A stretch of 64,000 nt of DNA from Aquiflexum balticum DSM 16537 (GTDB lineage Bacteria; Bacteroidota; Bacteroidia; Cytophagales; Cyclobacteriaceae). Position numbers and translations under genes: made by a program. The notes under the pieces were generated by a model. The model did no database searches. It was not told where the DNA came from and was given only the letters and a program-made list of their open reading frames with translations. Below are positions 1 to 9,777 of this stretch, in pieces. The stretch covers positions 310,001 to 374,000 of the forward strand of contig NZ_LT838813.1 of NCBI RefSeq assembly GCF_900176595.1, written 5' to 3'. Positions within the stretch are counted from its first letter, which is position 1. Each line of letters begins with the position of its first letter.

Positions 1-2416
1 TGGAATATCTTAAACGGCCTTCAAGTCTGCCGCAGGTATATCTTAACCAAATCATGTGCATCATTGAACTTAAAATCCCAAAATGAAATATTTCAGAATC
101 AGAACTTATAAAAACCAAATCACTAGAAACATTTTCTGGAGACATGAACCCTATTGGACTATATGTTCTTCTTTCCGAAGTAACCTTTGGAATTAGCAAA
201 TATTCTTTATCTGGAAAATTTTCAACATGGAACCTAGTAGGGATTGTTGCTAATTTTTGAGTAGGTTTACTAGTACTTTTAAGCCTAAACTTTCTAACCT
301 CCTCAACAATTTCAAGAATTTCTGGGTGCTTTTTTAGTTCTCTTGGAGACATATTTCCTAACCATAAAACCCATCTTTTTTCATTGTATAAAAACTCAGT
401 AGCACCAAACCAAGGTCTAAAAAACTCCTTACTTTTAGGGTATTTACTAACAAAAGCATCAAGCTTATCTTGTGTATAAAGATAAAATCCCCCATCAATT
501 GGCTTATTCCCAATACCAATTTCAGGCACATTACAAATTGGAGTACTTCTTGATTTGATTACTAGGCTAGGTCCATCTACCAAATATGGATTTATATTTC
601 TCACATACAAAAGATGAGGATCCCCTTTTATGTCATCATATTGAAAAAGTTTCTTTTTTGAATAATTCCCCACACCAAAGCCTATTATAACGCAATAAAC
701 AGCTGCATTTCCTCTAGCTTCATTATTCCAATGAAATGTTTGATGTGCAAAGAAGATTTCCACATTTCTTTTTAAAATTTCATCCCATAAAATTCCCACT
801 TGTTCTCCTTGTGTAATAGAATTGGTCGAAACAAAAGCACATTTTACCTTTGAATCTTGAATAAAAGATGTGGCCAAAAAATACCAGGCTGAAACATAAT
901 CTAAGACTCCTGTATTCTTAACCTCAGAAAAAACAAAAGCTAAATCTTTCCTTTGCTCATAAGTTTGATATTTTGACCCCACAAACGGCGGGTTCCCCAA
1001 AATATAGCTCAACTCCTCTTTTGGAACCACATCTTCCCAATTGATCCGAAGTGCATTGCCATGGACGATCTTTGCCGATTTGTTAAGCGGAAGACGTGCA
1101 TAGTATTGGCCAAATTCCTCTGAGATCCGGAGGTTCATTTGATGATCCATCAACCACAGCGCCACTTCAGCAATCCTGGCAGGAAATTCATCATATTCGA
1201 TCCCGTAAAACTGATCCACATCTATGGACATGATTTCTTGGATACCGATGGCTTGCTGGGCACCGTATATTTCTTTTAGCACATCCAGTTCCAGGAGCCG
1301 CAGTTCCCGATAAGTGATGATAAGGAAGTTTCCGCATCCACAGGCAGGATCAAGAAACTTCAGCTTTCCCAATCGTTGATGGAATTCACGCAGTTTATTC
1401 TTATTTCCTTTCAGCTTCTCAAACTCCTCCCGAAGTTCGTCCAAAATTAATGGCCTGATCAGTTTCAGGATGTTCTTTTCAGAGGTGTAATGTGCGCCAA
1501 GATTACGACGTTCCACAGGATCCATCACTGATTGGAACATGGAACCGAATATGGCAGGTGATATTTTGCCCCAATTCAATGCACTGCATAGCAGTAATAT
1601 CTCACGCATTCGGAAATTGAAAGCAGGTATCGGCAGGAATTCTTCAAACAGCTTTCCATTTACATAAGGAAAAGCGGCCAAATGCTCGTCCAAGCTGCTC
1701 ATCCGCTTGTCACGGGGAGTATTCAAAACCTGGAAGAATTGGGCGAGCAAGCCTCCCAAATTACTTCCATCTTCTCCGGATTTGATTTCGATCAATTCCT
1801 TAAAAGTATCTTTCTCAAAGATTCCCGTATCATCAGCAAAAAGACAAAATAGCAAACGGACCAGATAGACTTCCAAGGAATGGCCAGAATACCCACTGTC
1901 CTTTAACTGATCATACAGCTTACCCATTAGTTCTGCCGCAGCAATATTGACTTCATCTTCTTCTTTGAAACTCCGCTTCTGATATCCTGCTATAAATCCA
2001 AATAACTTGATGTTTTTATGAAATTCGGAAAGATGGAAATCATAATCTTTTTTTTCATCCAAGTCATAGAGTTTAAAATACTCAAAGTCCGACACCAAAA
2101 CATACTTGGGAAGCTCGTGCTCTTTGATGCCATGAAAATAATCCGTGGCCTGCTCAAATGCAGCATCCAGGTTTTTCCCTTTGGACTTGTGCTCTACGAG
2201 AAGCGTTCCTTTCCAGAAAAGGTCTATAAATCCCTGTTGATTGTTTAGTTTTTTGACAGGTTCTTCGAAAGTGGCCAACCGTCGTCTTGATATCCCAAAG
2301 ACATTAAAGAAATCATTCCAGAAGGAGTCTTTTTCGGCGCGCTCCCGGGTTTCGCCTTCCCATTCTTTGGTAAATCTCAAGGCGCGGTCCTTGATCTCAT
2401 TCCAACTTAAAGCCAT
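1..2416 (-). CDS. MmeI-like fused restriction-modification enzyme (type IIL/IIG), 3' part cut by window edge
   Basis: About 805 codons are open without a stop from the ATG at 2416 to the left edge. The protein should cut DNA and methylate adenine in one chain. The N-terminus has a PD-(D/E)xK-like nuclease motif (IDLF, then LLVEHKSKG, about residues 64-77). Next comes a helical spacer, then the adenine methyltransferase with motif I DPACGCGNF (about residue 350) and motif IV NPPF (about residue 475). The region near the edge contains CGRLEGRLRYS, which resembles the end of the target-recognition domain of MmeI relatives. MmeI is about 920 residues, so roughly 100 residues are missing. Fused enzymes of this type need no separate specificity or methylase gene, and none is seen to the right. 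Family assignment is firm; the recognition sequence cannot be read from this. Confidence 0.85.
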   Translation of the reverse strand, partial: MALSWNEIKDRALRFTKEWEGETRERAEKDSFWNDFFNVFGISRRRLATFEEPVKKLNNQQGFIDLFWKGTLLVEHKSKGKNLDAAFEQATDYFHGIKEHELPKYVLVSDFEYFKLYDLDEKKDYDFHLSEFHKNIKLFGFIAGYQKRSFKEEDEVNIAAAELMGKLYDQLKDSGYSGHSLEVYLVRLLFCLFADDTGIFEKDTFKELIEIKSGEDGSNLGGLLAQFFQVLNTPRDKRMSSLDEHLAAFPYVNGKLFEEFLPIPAFNFRMREILLLCSALNWGKISPAIFGSMFQSVMDPVERRNLGAHYTSEKNILKLIRPLILDELREEFEKLKGNKNKLREFHQRLGKLKFLDPACGCGNFLIITYRELRLLELDVLKEIYGAQQAIGIQEIMSIDVDQFYGIEYDEFPARIAEVALWLMDHQMNLRISEEFGQYYARLPLNKSAKIVHGNALRINWEDVVPKEELSYILGNPPFVGSKYQTYEQRKDLAFVFSEVKNTGVLDYVSAWYFLATSFIQDSKVKCAFVSTNSITQGEQVGILWDEILKRNVEIFFAHQTFHWNNEARGNAAVYCVIIGFGVGNYSKKKLFQYDDIKGDPHLLYVRNINPYLVDGPSLVIKSRSTPICNVPEIGIGNKPIDGGFYLYTQDKLDAFVSKYPKSKEFFRPWFGATEFLYNEKRWVLWLGNMSPRELKKHPEILEIVEEVRKFRLKSTSKPTQKLATIPTRFHVENFPDKEYLLIPKVTSERRTYSPIGFMSPENVSSDLVFISSDSEIFHFGILSSMMHMIWLRYTCGRLEGRLRYS

Positions 2417-2616
2417 GAATTATAAAAGTTTGGTTGAATTATAGTGAGGATAACTAAAATCAATATAAATATAATAGTATTCTAAAAATGGCTTAAATAC
2501 AAATAATTAGTAAGTATAATAACTATCTAAAAATACCCCCTTGTCTAAATCTACTTCCAGTTGCCAATTACAGGTTTGAGAATCTTGGATAAAAACATGA
2601 TTCTAAAAATATGTAT

Positions 2617-3222
2617 TTAAAAATCATTATTTCTTTGATTTCGGATATTATTTAAGGCATTGTTTATGCCCTCGTGTGAGTAAATTAATGTTGCAGTATG
2701 ATCAATTTGTTTGTTGTTGTAATATTCTGTTACATGCAAAGACAGTTGATTTCCTAAAACTTTTAGTTCTTTATGGTTAAAAAAACGATCGGTTGTTGTT
2801 ATACAAGTTTCAGCTCCAAATGCCCTTGCGTATCCTTCCATTGCGCCAAATGCATTTCTAATTTCTATCAAAACAAGTTTGTCTAGATAAAAAAACAATT
2901 TAATACATCCTATTCTGCTATTAAATAGTGTGTATTCATGAGAATTTGTTATTCTATATTCTTCAAATTTATTATCACCTGAAAAAATTATATTACTAAG
3001 AGCTCCAAACACAACAAAATTTCCACAAGAATTTGAGTCTAAAAAATAAGATGTGCTTTCAGTAGATAGCTTGTGTTTATTTTTGATCTCAGATAAAGAA
3101 GAGCCTATCTTAATATCTTTAAACCCAAGATCATCAATTGATGGATTACGACATGTATTTTCATAATTTAAAACATAAAAATAACTGAAAACCACATAAA
3201 AACATATAACTATTACTTTCAT
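2617..3222 (-). CDS. Hypothetical secreted or membrane-anchored protein
   Basis: A 201-residue protein I do not recognise. The first ~20 residues are hydrophobic (VIVICFYVVFSYFYVL) and act as a signal or anchor; the rest is a soluble mixed domain with four cysteines (C24, C66 and two more later), which could form disulfides if exported. Base composition is more AT-rich than most neighbours, with many Asn, Ile and Tyr codons, as is common for recently acquired genes beside restriction systems. It stands alone, with about 200 bp to the restriction gene and 170 bp to the next gene. No function is proposed. Confidence 0.55.
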   Translation of the reverse strand: MKVIVICFYVVFSYFYVLNYENTCRNPSIDDLGFKDIKIGSSLSEIKNKHKLSTESTSYFLDSNSCGNFVVFGALSNIIFSGDNKFEEYRITNSHEYTLFNSRIGCIKLFFYLDKLVLIEIRNAFGAMEGYARAFGAETCITTTDRFFNHKELKVLGNQLSLHVTEYYNNKQIDHTATLIYSHEGINNALNNIRNQRNNDF

Positions 3223-3389
3223 CTTATTGAATTTACTTTTGGAAATATTTTGATATAACTATTATATAGCGCTAAAATAAATCGGAATAATAGAAAATTT
3301 ACTTACTTTGAAATCATTTATTTGATTTTCAAGCAAAAGAATTACCCAATTTAATTTAGAGTTGATTTTTGGTATCAACTAGATCAACC

Positions 3390-4811
3390 TTACCCAAACC
3401 TCTCCCTCCCCTCATTCAATTCACCTACCAACTCTTCAATATCCTCTACAGAAGTATTGTAATTTGTGATGCAGGCACGGAATGTAGGTTTGCCAAAAAT
3501 AGGATAAATGGATATCCATGACTTTCCGGAATCAATGATTTCATTGATGACAGTTTTGGTGAAATCAGGATGATCAAGGTAATTTTCATCCATAAAACAT
3601 ACCACCGGAAAAGGACTGCTGTTCATAACGGTCCAACCACCTTTCTCCAACAACTCTTTTAGCTTTTCCCCGATTTTTGTCTGGTGTCTTATGGTTTTCT
3701 CATAACCCTCCCAACCGAAAATCATCAATGCCAAATACAGCTTAATGCCATAAGCCCGTCGGGACCATTGGATGGAATGGGTAAATGGATCGACAATTTC
3801 AAGGTCTTTGGCTTCCTTGGGCATATATTCGGCGGTGATTCTGAAGGTTTCTGATAAAATCCCCTTATGTCTGGTAATAAACAGACTTGTCCCCATAGTT
3901 ACGGACAACCATTTGTGTGCATCAAAAGTGATGGAGTCTGAAAGTGAAATGCCGTCGAGTAGATCTTTCAGATCTGGATGCAATACTGCGGCACCGCCGT
4001 AAGCAGCATCCACATGAAACCAAAGCGCGTATTCATCCGCTATTTTTCTTATGCCAACCAAATCATCGATGGCACCGGTTCCTGTAGTCCCTGCTGTCCC
4101 GATGACCATAAATGGCTGATAACCTTCCTGAACATCTTTTTGAATAGTTCCTTTCAGTTGTTCCAGATCCATTTTCAAATCTTTCCTCACAGGAATATTT
4201 CTGATAGCATCATATCCCAAGCCCACAGTTTTTGCCGCTTTATGCACTGAGTGGTGCGACTCTGCCGAACAATACATCACTGGTCTTTTGCTCATACCAA
4301 ACCAACCTGATTTGGCAAATTGAGGAAAAGCATGATTAACAGCACACAAAACTGAGGTAAGATTAGCTTCTGCACCACCACTTGCAAAGACACCATCTAT
4401 GTTTGCATGTGGATAGCCAAATTTTTTCCCAAATTCAGCAATCAGGTAATTCTCAATTTCATTGGCAAAAGGAGAGTGACTCCAAGCTGCCAATTGGGGA
4501 TTAAAAACAGCAGTAATCAAATCACCCATAATACTCGGGAAGTTTGCCCTCGGATTGTAAAGACCGAAATATTTAGGATGCGGGGTGTGGACCGAATGGT
4601 TTTTCATTCCCTCCACCAAATGTTTGATCGCCTCCTTTGAAGTCAAGTGTTCCGAAAAATTCACCTTTCTTACAGCATCCACAATTTTTGAAATATCCAA
4701 CTTTGGAGAAACCCGATTTGACTTGGTATCGGAATAATATTTCTCAAGCAAGTCAATGGTAAATTTGTACAGTTCCTGTCTCTCGGAAGGGTTTAAATCA
4801 AAGCTTTGCAT
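3390..4811 (-). CDS. PLP-dependent group II decarboxylase (aromatic amino acid / glutamate decarboxylase family)
   Basis: A 473-residue fold-type I PLP enzyme that removes the alpha-carboxyl of an amino acid to give an amine. Visible family marks are GTAGTTGTGAIDDL (about residue 240), the cofactor-binding HVDAAYGGA segment, and the Schiff-base lysine in FDAHKWLSV (K300). Length matches bacterial members such as aromatic-L-amino-acid and diaminobutyrate decarboxylases. Substrate cannot be fixed from sequence alone. No antiporter gene is adjacent, so an acid-resistance decarboxylase/antiporter pair is not indicated. It is monocistronic: the upstream gene on the same strand is gcvP, 367 bp away, with a hairpin between. 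Confidence 0.85.
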   Translation of the reverse strand: MQSFDLNPSERQELYKFTIDLLEKYYSDTKSNRVSPKLDISKIVDAVRKVNFSEHLTSKEAIKHLVEGMKNHSVHTPHPKYFGLYNPRANFPSIMGDLITAVFNPQLAAWSHSPFANEIENYLIAEFGKKFGYPHANIDGVFASGGAEANLTSVLCAVNHAFPQFAKSGWFGMSKRPVMYCSAESHHSVHKAAKTVGLGYDAIRNIPVRKDLKMDLEQLKGTIQKDVQEGYQPFMVIGTAGTTGTGAIDDLVGIRKIADEYALWFHVDAAYGGAAVLHPDLKDLLDGISLSDSITFDAHKWLSVTMGTSLFITRHKGILSETFRITAEYMPKEAKDLEIVDPFTHSIQWSRRAYGIKLYLALMIFGWEGYEKTIRHQTKIGEKLKELLEKGGWTVMNSSPFPVVCFMDENYLDHPDFTKTVINEIIDSGKSWISIYPIFGKPTFRACITNYNTSVEDIEELVGELNEGRERFG

Positions 4812-4979
4812 GTATAGTTATCGTTAGGCGAATTTAGAAAAACAAGATGAAGAAAAATCCTTATTACTACCCAAAACAAACCCTATTTATTTAAAGAATT
4901 TCTTTGACTTAGAGGAATTTATTTTAACCAAAACAGTAACAAAAAAACAAGAAGATTGGCCTGATTGATATTGAATCAA

Positions 4980-5009
4980 AAAAGCCTCCCAGTTTTATGG
5001 AAGGCTTTT
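4980..5009 (-). terminator. Hairpin terminator between gcvP and the decarboxylase gene
   Basis: An inverted repeat AAAAGCCTCC / GGAAGGCTTTT surrounds a short loop, so both strands end the stem in a T-run. It lies 170 bp past the end of gcvP on the same strand and is the likely end of that transcript. Confidence 0.6.
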
Positions 5010-5079
5010 CTTGATTCTTGTTGGTTCAAATATCTCGGCTATCGCATCTCAATACTCACCACTTAATTCTGGTAAAAAA

Positions 5080-5108
5080 ACCTTCGAGGTTTTGAAAACC
5101 CCAAAGGT
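5080..5108. repeat. Dispersed palindromic repeat, copy 1
   Basis: An imperfect palindrome of 29 nt built on ACCTTCGAGGTTTTGAAAAC and its near-complement CCCCAAAGGT. A better-preserved copy lies at 53353-53383. Both are intergenic, the pattern of dispersed REP-like palindromes in Bacteroidota. Confidence 0.6.
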
Positions 5109-5120
5109 AATTCCTAACTC

Positions 5121-5178
5121 ATCTTGGCTCTTGATTCTTGGCTCTTTGCTCTTGTTTCTCAAATCTCACGTCTCACTT
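5121..5178. repeat. Low-complexity CTCTTG/TTCTTGG/CTCAC repeat, short tract
   Basis: Degenerate units such as CTTGGCTCTTG, ATTCTTGGCTC and TCTCACGTCTCAC run up to the gcvP stop codon. Longer tracts of the same kind occur at 35936-36060 and 38013-38175. No coding content. Confidence 0.5.
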
Positions 5179-8070
5179 CTAAACCTCAGTCTCAGCATAT
5201 TCCTCCACCGGAATGCAGCTACAAACCAGGTTTCTATCTCCATAAGCAGAATCAACTCTTCTAACGGATGGCCAGAATTTATTCCCTTTGACAAATGGCA
5301 ATGGATAAACTGCTTTTTCTCTCGAGTAAGGAAAATCCCAATTATCAGACAATGCCAATACCGCAGTATGGGGTGCATTTTTAAGCACGTTGTTTTCTTT
5401 ATCTGCCTTGCCGTCATACACTTCTTGGATTTCTTCGCGGATCCCAATCATGGCATCGCAGAACCTGTCCAATTCGGCCATTGTTTCTGATTCTGTCGGC
5501 TCTATCATTAAAGTTCCCGCTACAGGGAAAGAAACTGTTGGGGCATGGAATCCATAATCCATCAATCGCTTCGCAATATCTTCTACCTCAACTCCCACTT
5601 CTTTGAATGCCCTGCAATCCAAAATCATTTCATGGGCTGCCCTTCCACCCTTTCCTGTGTAGAGAATTGGATAATGCTTTTCCAGTCTTGATTTGATATA
5701 GTTGGCATTCAGAATGGCGATTTTGGTAGCATTGGTCAATCCATCTCCACCCATCATGGCGATGTAGGCATATGAAATCGGAAGAATACTCGCACTGCCA
5801 TAAGGCGCTGCTGAGATAGCAGTGATCGCAGATGTCCCTCCTGTTTCAATCAAAGGGTTGCCCGGTAAAAACGGTACCAAATGTTCTGCTACACATATCG
5901 GCCCCATGCCAGGTCCACCACCACCATGAGGAATGCAAAAGGTTTTATGGAGATTTAAGTGACAGACATCCGCACCAATTCTTCCCGGACTTGTCAGTCC
6001 AACCTGTGCATTCATATTGGCCCCATCCATATACACCTGACCGCCATTATCGTGGATGATTTGACAGATTTCCTGAATGGCCTCTTCAAAGACCCCATGG
6101 GTTGAGGGGTAAGTTACCATCAAAGATGCCAATTCATCTTTGTGCGCTTCAGCTTTGGACTTCAAATCCTCCACATCAATATTGCCACTTTCATCACATT
6201 TGACCAAAACTACTTTCATCCCTGCCATCACCGCTGACGCTGGATTGGTTCCATGCGCGGAAGTTGGTATTAAGGCTATGTTTCTATGGTGATCTCCACG
6301 GCTCATATGATAAGCCCGGATCACCATCAATCCAGCATACTCTCCCTGCGCACCGGAATTGGGCTGAAGGGAAGTATCCGAAAATCCTGTGATTTCACTC
6401 AACCAGTTTCTTAGGTTTTGGAAAAGCTCATAATATCCGGCTGCCTGATCTTGGGGACAGAAAGGATGCAATTGGCCAAATTCCGGCCAAGTTACCGGAA
6501 CCATTTCCGCAGTAGCATTCAATTTCATGGTACATGAACCAAGGGAAATCATGGAATGCACCAGCGAAAGATCCTTATTTTCCAGTCTTTTGATATATCG
6601 CAACATCTCGTGTTCTGAGTGATACAGATTAAAAACCGGATGGGTCAAATATTCAGATGTCCTGGACAAACCTGTCGGATAATTCAATTCCAATTCAGCG
6701 ATCATGGTATTCCAATCAAACTGGACTTTGTTGTTGATAGACTTTGAAAAAACCTCCACTACAGCTTTGACATCACTGATGGTTTTAGCCTGATCAAAAG
6801 CCAAAACCACTGCACCTTCTTCATACCTGAAATTCATTTCAGAGGATAAAGCAAAAGCCTTTATTTTGGATTGCTGAACAGCGTCTGTTTTAATCTTAAT
6901 CGTATCAAAAAAGTTTTCATTCAATTGTTTATATCCCAATAATGCCAATGCTTTTGCAGTCAATTGGGCAAGTCCATGGGTTCTTGCCGCAATTTCTTTC
7001 AGGCTTTTTGGACCGTGATATACGGCAAACATTCCTGCCATGACTGCCAACAACACCTGTGCAGTACAGATATTGGAAGTGGCTTTTTCTCTTTTGATAT
7101 GTTGCTCGCGGGTCTGCAATGCCATTCTGTAAGCTTTATTACCATCCCTATCCACAGATACACCTATGATTCTTCCAGGAACTTGCCTCTTGTAAGCTTC
7201 TTTGGTAGCAAAAAATGCGGCATGAGGTCCACCGTAACCCATTGGTACACCAAATCGTTGACTGGTGCCCACTACCACATCCGCTCCAATTTCCCCAGGA
7301 GGTGTTAGTAGCGTCAAACTCAAAAGATCTGTAGCAAAAGCTGTCAATACATTGTTTTCTTTTGCGGCAGCTACCAATTGGGAATGATCAATGACCGCTC
7401 CGTCAAGGTTTGGATACTGCAAAAGCATCCCAAATAAATTTGCTTCAGTAAGATCCAAACTGGAAAGAGGCGCAATAACCAACTCGATACCAATAGGCTC
7501 TGCTCGGGTAATCAACAAATCCTTGGTTTGAGGAAATATTTTTTCATCCACAAAAAATTTATTGGCGTTCTTTTTTTCTCTCGGTTTGGAAGCATAAAGC
7601 ATGGTCATTGCTTCAGCAGCTGCAGTGGCTTCATCGAGCAAAGAGGCGTTGGCCATTTCCATTCCTGTCAGATCCATCACCATGGTCTGGTAATTGATCA
7701 GGGCTTCCAATCTTCCTTGCGCAATCTCAGCCTGATACGGCGTATATGCAGTATACCATCCAGGGTTTTCAAGGATATTCCTTAAGATCACACCTGGAAC
7801 AATAGTATCATAATATCCCAAGCCGATAAAAGATTTGAATATCTTATTTTTTAAGGCCAATTTTTTAAAATCCCTCAAAAAAGAGGCTTCTGTTTTGGAT
7901 TTGGGGAGATCCAATGGTTTTACCAACTGTATGGCTTTTGGAATGGTCTGATCGATAAGTTCGTCCAAAGAAGCTGCTCCGATACTTTGCAGCATCAATT
8001 GGACTTCTTTAGGTGAAGGACCATTATGTCTTTGCTCAAATTTGGTAGAGGGGTCTAGTTTAATCTTCAT
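5179..8070 (-). CDS. gcvP: Glycine dehydrogenase (decarboxylating), glycine cleavage system P-protein
   Basis: The P-protein decarboxylates glycine with PLP and passes the aminomethyl group to lipoylated H-protein in the cytoplasm. At 963 residues this is the single-chain form (N- and C-halves fused), not the split gcvPA/gcvPB pair. The N-terminal [10 protein letters not shown] segment is typical, and the PLP lysine sits in [15 protein letters not shown] (K709). No gcvT or gcvH is adjacent, consistent with scattered gcv genes in this phylum. I see no glycine riboswitch in the 200 bp before the start. Transcription probably ends at the hairpin at 4980-5009. Confidence 0.97.
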   Translation of the reverse strand: MKIKLDPSTKFEQRHNGPSPKEVQLMLQSIGAASLDELIDQTIPKAIQLVKPLDLPKSKTEASFLRDFKKLALKNKIFKSFIGLGYYDTIVPGVILRNILENPGWYTAYTPYQAEIAQGRLEALINYQTMVMDLTGMEMANASLLDEATAAAEAMTMLYASKPREKKNANKFFVDEKIFPQTKDLLITRAEPIGIELVIAPLSSLDLTEANLFGMLLQYPNLDGAVIDHSQLVAAAKENNVLTAFATDLLSLTLLTPPGEIGADVVVGTSQRFGVPMGYGGPHAAFFATKEAYKRQVPGRIIGVSVDRDGNKAYRMALQTREQHIKREKATSNICTAQVLLAVMAGMFAVYHGPKSLKEIAARTHGLAQLTAKALALLGYKQLNENFFDTIKIKTDAVQQSKIKAFALSSEMNFRYEEGAVVLAFDQAKTISDVKAVVEVFSKSINNKVQFDWNTMIAELELNYPTGLSRTSEYLTHPVFNLYHSEHEMLRYIKRLENKDLSLVHSMISLGSCTMKLNATAEMVPVTWPEFGQLHPFCPQDQAAGYYELFQNLRNWLSEITGFSDTSLQPNSGAQGEYAGLMVIRAYHMSRGDHHRNIALIPTSAHGTNPASAVMAGMKVVLVKCDESGNIDVEDLKSKAEAHKDELASLMVTYPSTHGVFEEAIQEICQIIHDNGGQVYMDGANMNAQVGLTSPGRIGADVCHLNLHKTFCIPHGGGGPGMGPICVAEHLVPFLPGNPLIETGGTSAITAISAAPYGSASILPISYAYIAMMGGDGLTNATKIAILNANYIKSRLEKHYPILYTGKGGRAAHEMILDCRAFKEVGVEVEDIAKRLMDYGFHAPTVSFPVAGTLMIEPTESETMAELDRFCDAMIGIREEIQEVYDGKADKENNVLKNAPHTAVLALSDNWDFPYSREKAVYPLPFVKGNKFWPSVRRVDSAYGDRNLVCSCIPVEEYAETEV

Positions 8071-8271
8071 TATATGTTAAGATAAAGGACAAATTTGGGT
8101 TATATTCTCATCAATTTTTAGGTAGTGCAAATGTATAAATTATTGAATGATAATAATTTTTTAAACCCAAAGAAATATACCCTAGTAACATCCAAATTGA
8201 CAAACGGTTTTAATCTAATGGGAATTATTTCTATGTTTGGCTCCTTAATTTTAAATTCTTTCAGATTTTAT

Positions 8272-9768
8272 ATGAAAAAGAAAATATGGATAGCAGGAGC
8301 ATTTGCTCTCTTAGTTGCTGGACAGACCGAAGCCCAAGATGCCACAGCATTAAAATACGCTAACACAATCACTGCGACTGACCTTGAAAAACACCTGACT
8401 TATTTGGCCTCAGATGAATTGGAAGGTCGGGATACAGGTGAAAAAGGTCAAAAATTAGCTGCTGAATATTTAGCTGGTTTTTATAAAAATCTTGGACTTA
8501 TGGGCCCTGTCAATGGGAATTATTTTCAGGAATTCAACCTTTCCTCGGTTTCTTATCCCCAAGTGAACCTCAATGTTGGAAAACAAAAACTGGTTAACAA
8601 TGAGGACTTTATTTTCATAGGTGATGCAGATATGAAAAAACTTGCAAAAACGGAATTGGTGTTTTTGGGTCTGGCTACTGAAGAAAATCTGAAAAAAGTA
8701 GATGTCAAAGGTAAATTGGTCGGCCTATGGGCAATCGGCAGTAGAGCGCAGACAGTAGTTCCTGAAGTAATGGAAGCCGGTGCTGTTGGAATAGTGGTTG
8801 TAACCATGGAAGGACAAGCTAACTTTGATAGAGTAGCAAATAGGTATAAATCCTTAAGTGGAAGGGGCAGATTGGGTTTTGAACAACCAACCAAACAAGA
8901 GCCCATATTTTTGGTAAGCTCAGATAAAATGGCCGTTTTATTTGATACTCCTGTAGAGATTTTGAAGGAGGCCGCAAAGAACAATCCTGAATCTATTAAA
9001 ACACAAAAAGTCTCTTATTTGGTAAAGAAGGAAAACAGACTGGTACCTACTGAAAATGTCATGGCTTTCCTGGAAGGTACTGATAAAAAAGAAGAGGTCT
9101 TGGTGATTTCTTCCCACTATGACCACGTAGGAATTAACAGCAAAGGAGAAATAAACAATGGTGCAGATGATGACGGCTCGGGTACTGTTTCAGTAATGGA
9201 AATTGCAGAGGCATTTGCTTTGGCTGCAAAAGATGGCAACCGACCAAAAAGAAGCGTTTTGTTCCTGAATGTGACCGGAGAGGAAAAAGGCCTTTTAGGT
9301 TCTGAATATTATTCCAACAATCCAATTTTCCCCTTAGAAAATACGGTGAACAATATCAACATTGATATGGTGGGCCGGATAGATTATGAATATCAGGACG
9401 CGGAAAATAAGGATTATGTATATGTGATCGGGTCGGAAATGCTTTCTTCGCATTTAAAAGTCATCAACGAATACAACAATATCACCTATACCAATCTGAT
9501 TTTGGATTACCGGTATGATGCAGAAGATGATCCAAACAGGTTCTATTACCGATCTGACCATTATAATTTTGCCAAACACAATATTCCTGTGATTTTCTTT
9601 TTCAATGGCGTTCATGATGATTACCATCAGCCTAGTGATACCGTTGATAAAATCGAGTTCCCTTTGATGACCAAAAGGGCAAAGTTGATTTTTCATACTG
9701 CTTGGGATTTGTCTAACAGAGAATATAGAACACCTGTAGACGGCTCCAATACAAGGACTGCCAGATAA
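8272..9768 (+). CDS. Exported M28-family zinc aminopeptidase with PA-like insert
   Basis: A 498-residue peptidase. I place the start at 8272 because it gives a clean signal peptide (MKKKIWIAGAFALLVAGQ, cleaved after EAQ); the frame is open upstream to 8125 but that extension is not signal-like. The zinc ligands of family M28 are visible: SSHYDHVG (H282), NGADDDGSGT (D299), TGEEKGLLGS (E337/E338), NIDMVG and RSDHYNF near the end. Residues about 115-230 look like the protease-associated domain usually inserted in these enzymes. It probably trims peptides outside the inner membrane. The next gene starts 9 bp after its stop, so the two are likely co-transcribed. Confidence 0.9.
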   Translation: MKKKIWIAGAFALLVAGQTEAQDATALKYANTITATDLEKHLTYLASDELEGRDTGEKGQKLAAEYLAGFYKNLGLMGPVNGNYFQEFNLSSVSYPQVNLNVGKQKLVNNEDFIFIGDADMKKLAKTELVFLGLATEENLKKVDVKGKLVGLWAIGSRAQTVVPEVMEAGAVGIVVVTMEGQANFDRVANRYKSLSGRGRLGFEQPTKQEPIFLVSSDKMAVLFDTPVEILKEAAKNNPESIKTQKVSYLVKKENRLVPTENVMAFLEGTDKKEEVLVISSHYDHVGINSKGEINNGADDDGSGTVSVMEIAEAFALAAKDGNRPKRSVLFLNVTGEEKGLLGSEYYSNNPIFPLENTVNNINIDMVGRIDYEYQDAENKDYVYVIGSEMLSSHLKVINEYNNITYTNLILDYRYDAEDDPNRFYYRSDHYNFAKHNIPVIFFFNGVHDDYHQPSDTVDKIEFPLMTKRAKLIFHTAWDLSNREYRTPVDGSNTRTAR

Positions 9769-9777
9769 TATGAAATA

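Noticed and set aside
2018-2444. Two short plus-strand frames near the left edge
   Set aside because: They lie opposite the start of the restriction gene, which has intact catalytic motifs.
8125-8271. Longer N-terminus for the M28 peptidase
   Set aside because: The signal peptide starts at 8272; the extension is AT-rich and not signal-like.
8071-8271. Glycine riboswitch before gcvP
   Set aside because: The gap is short and AT-rich with no tandem aptamer-like conserved segments.
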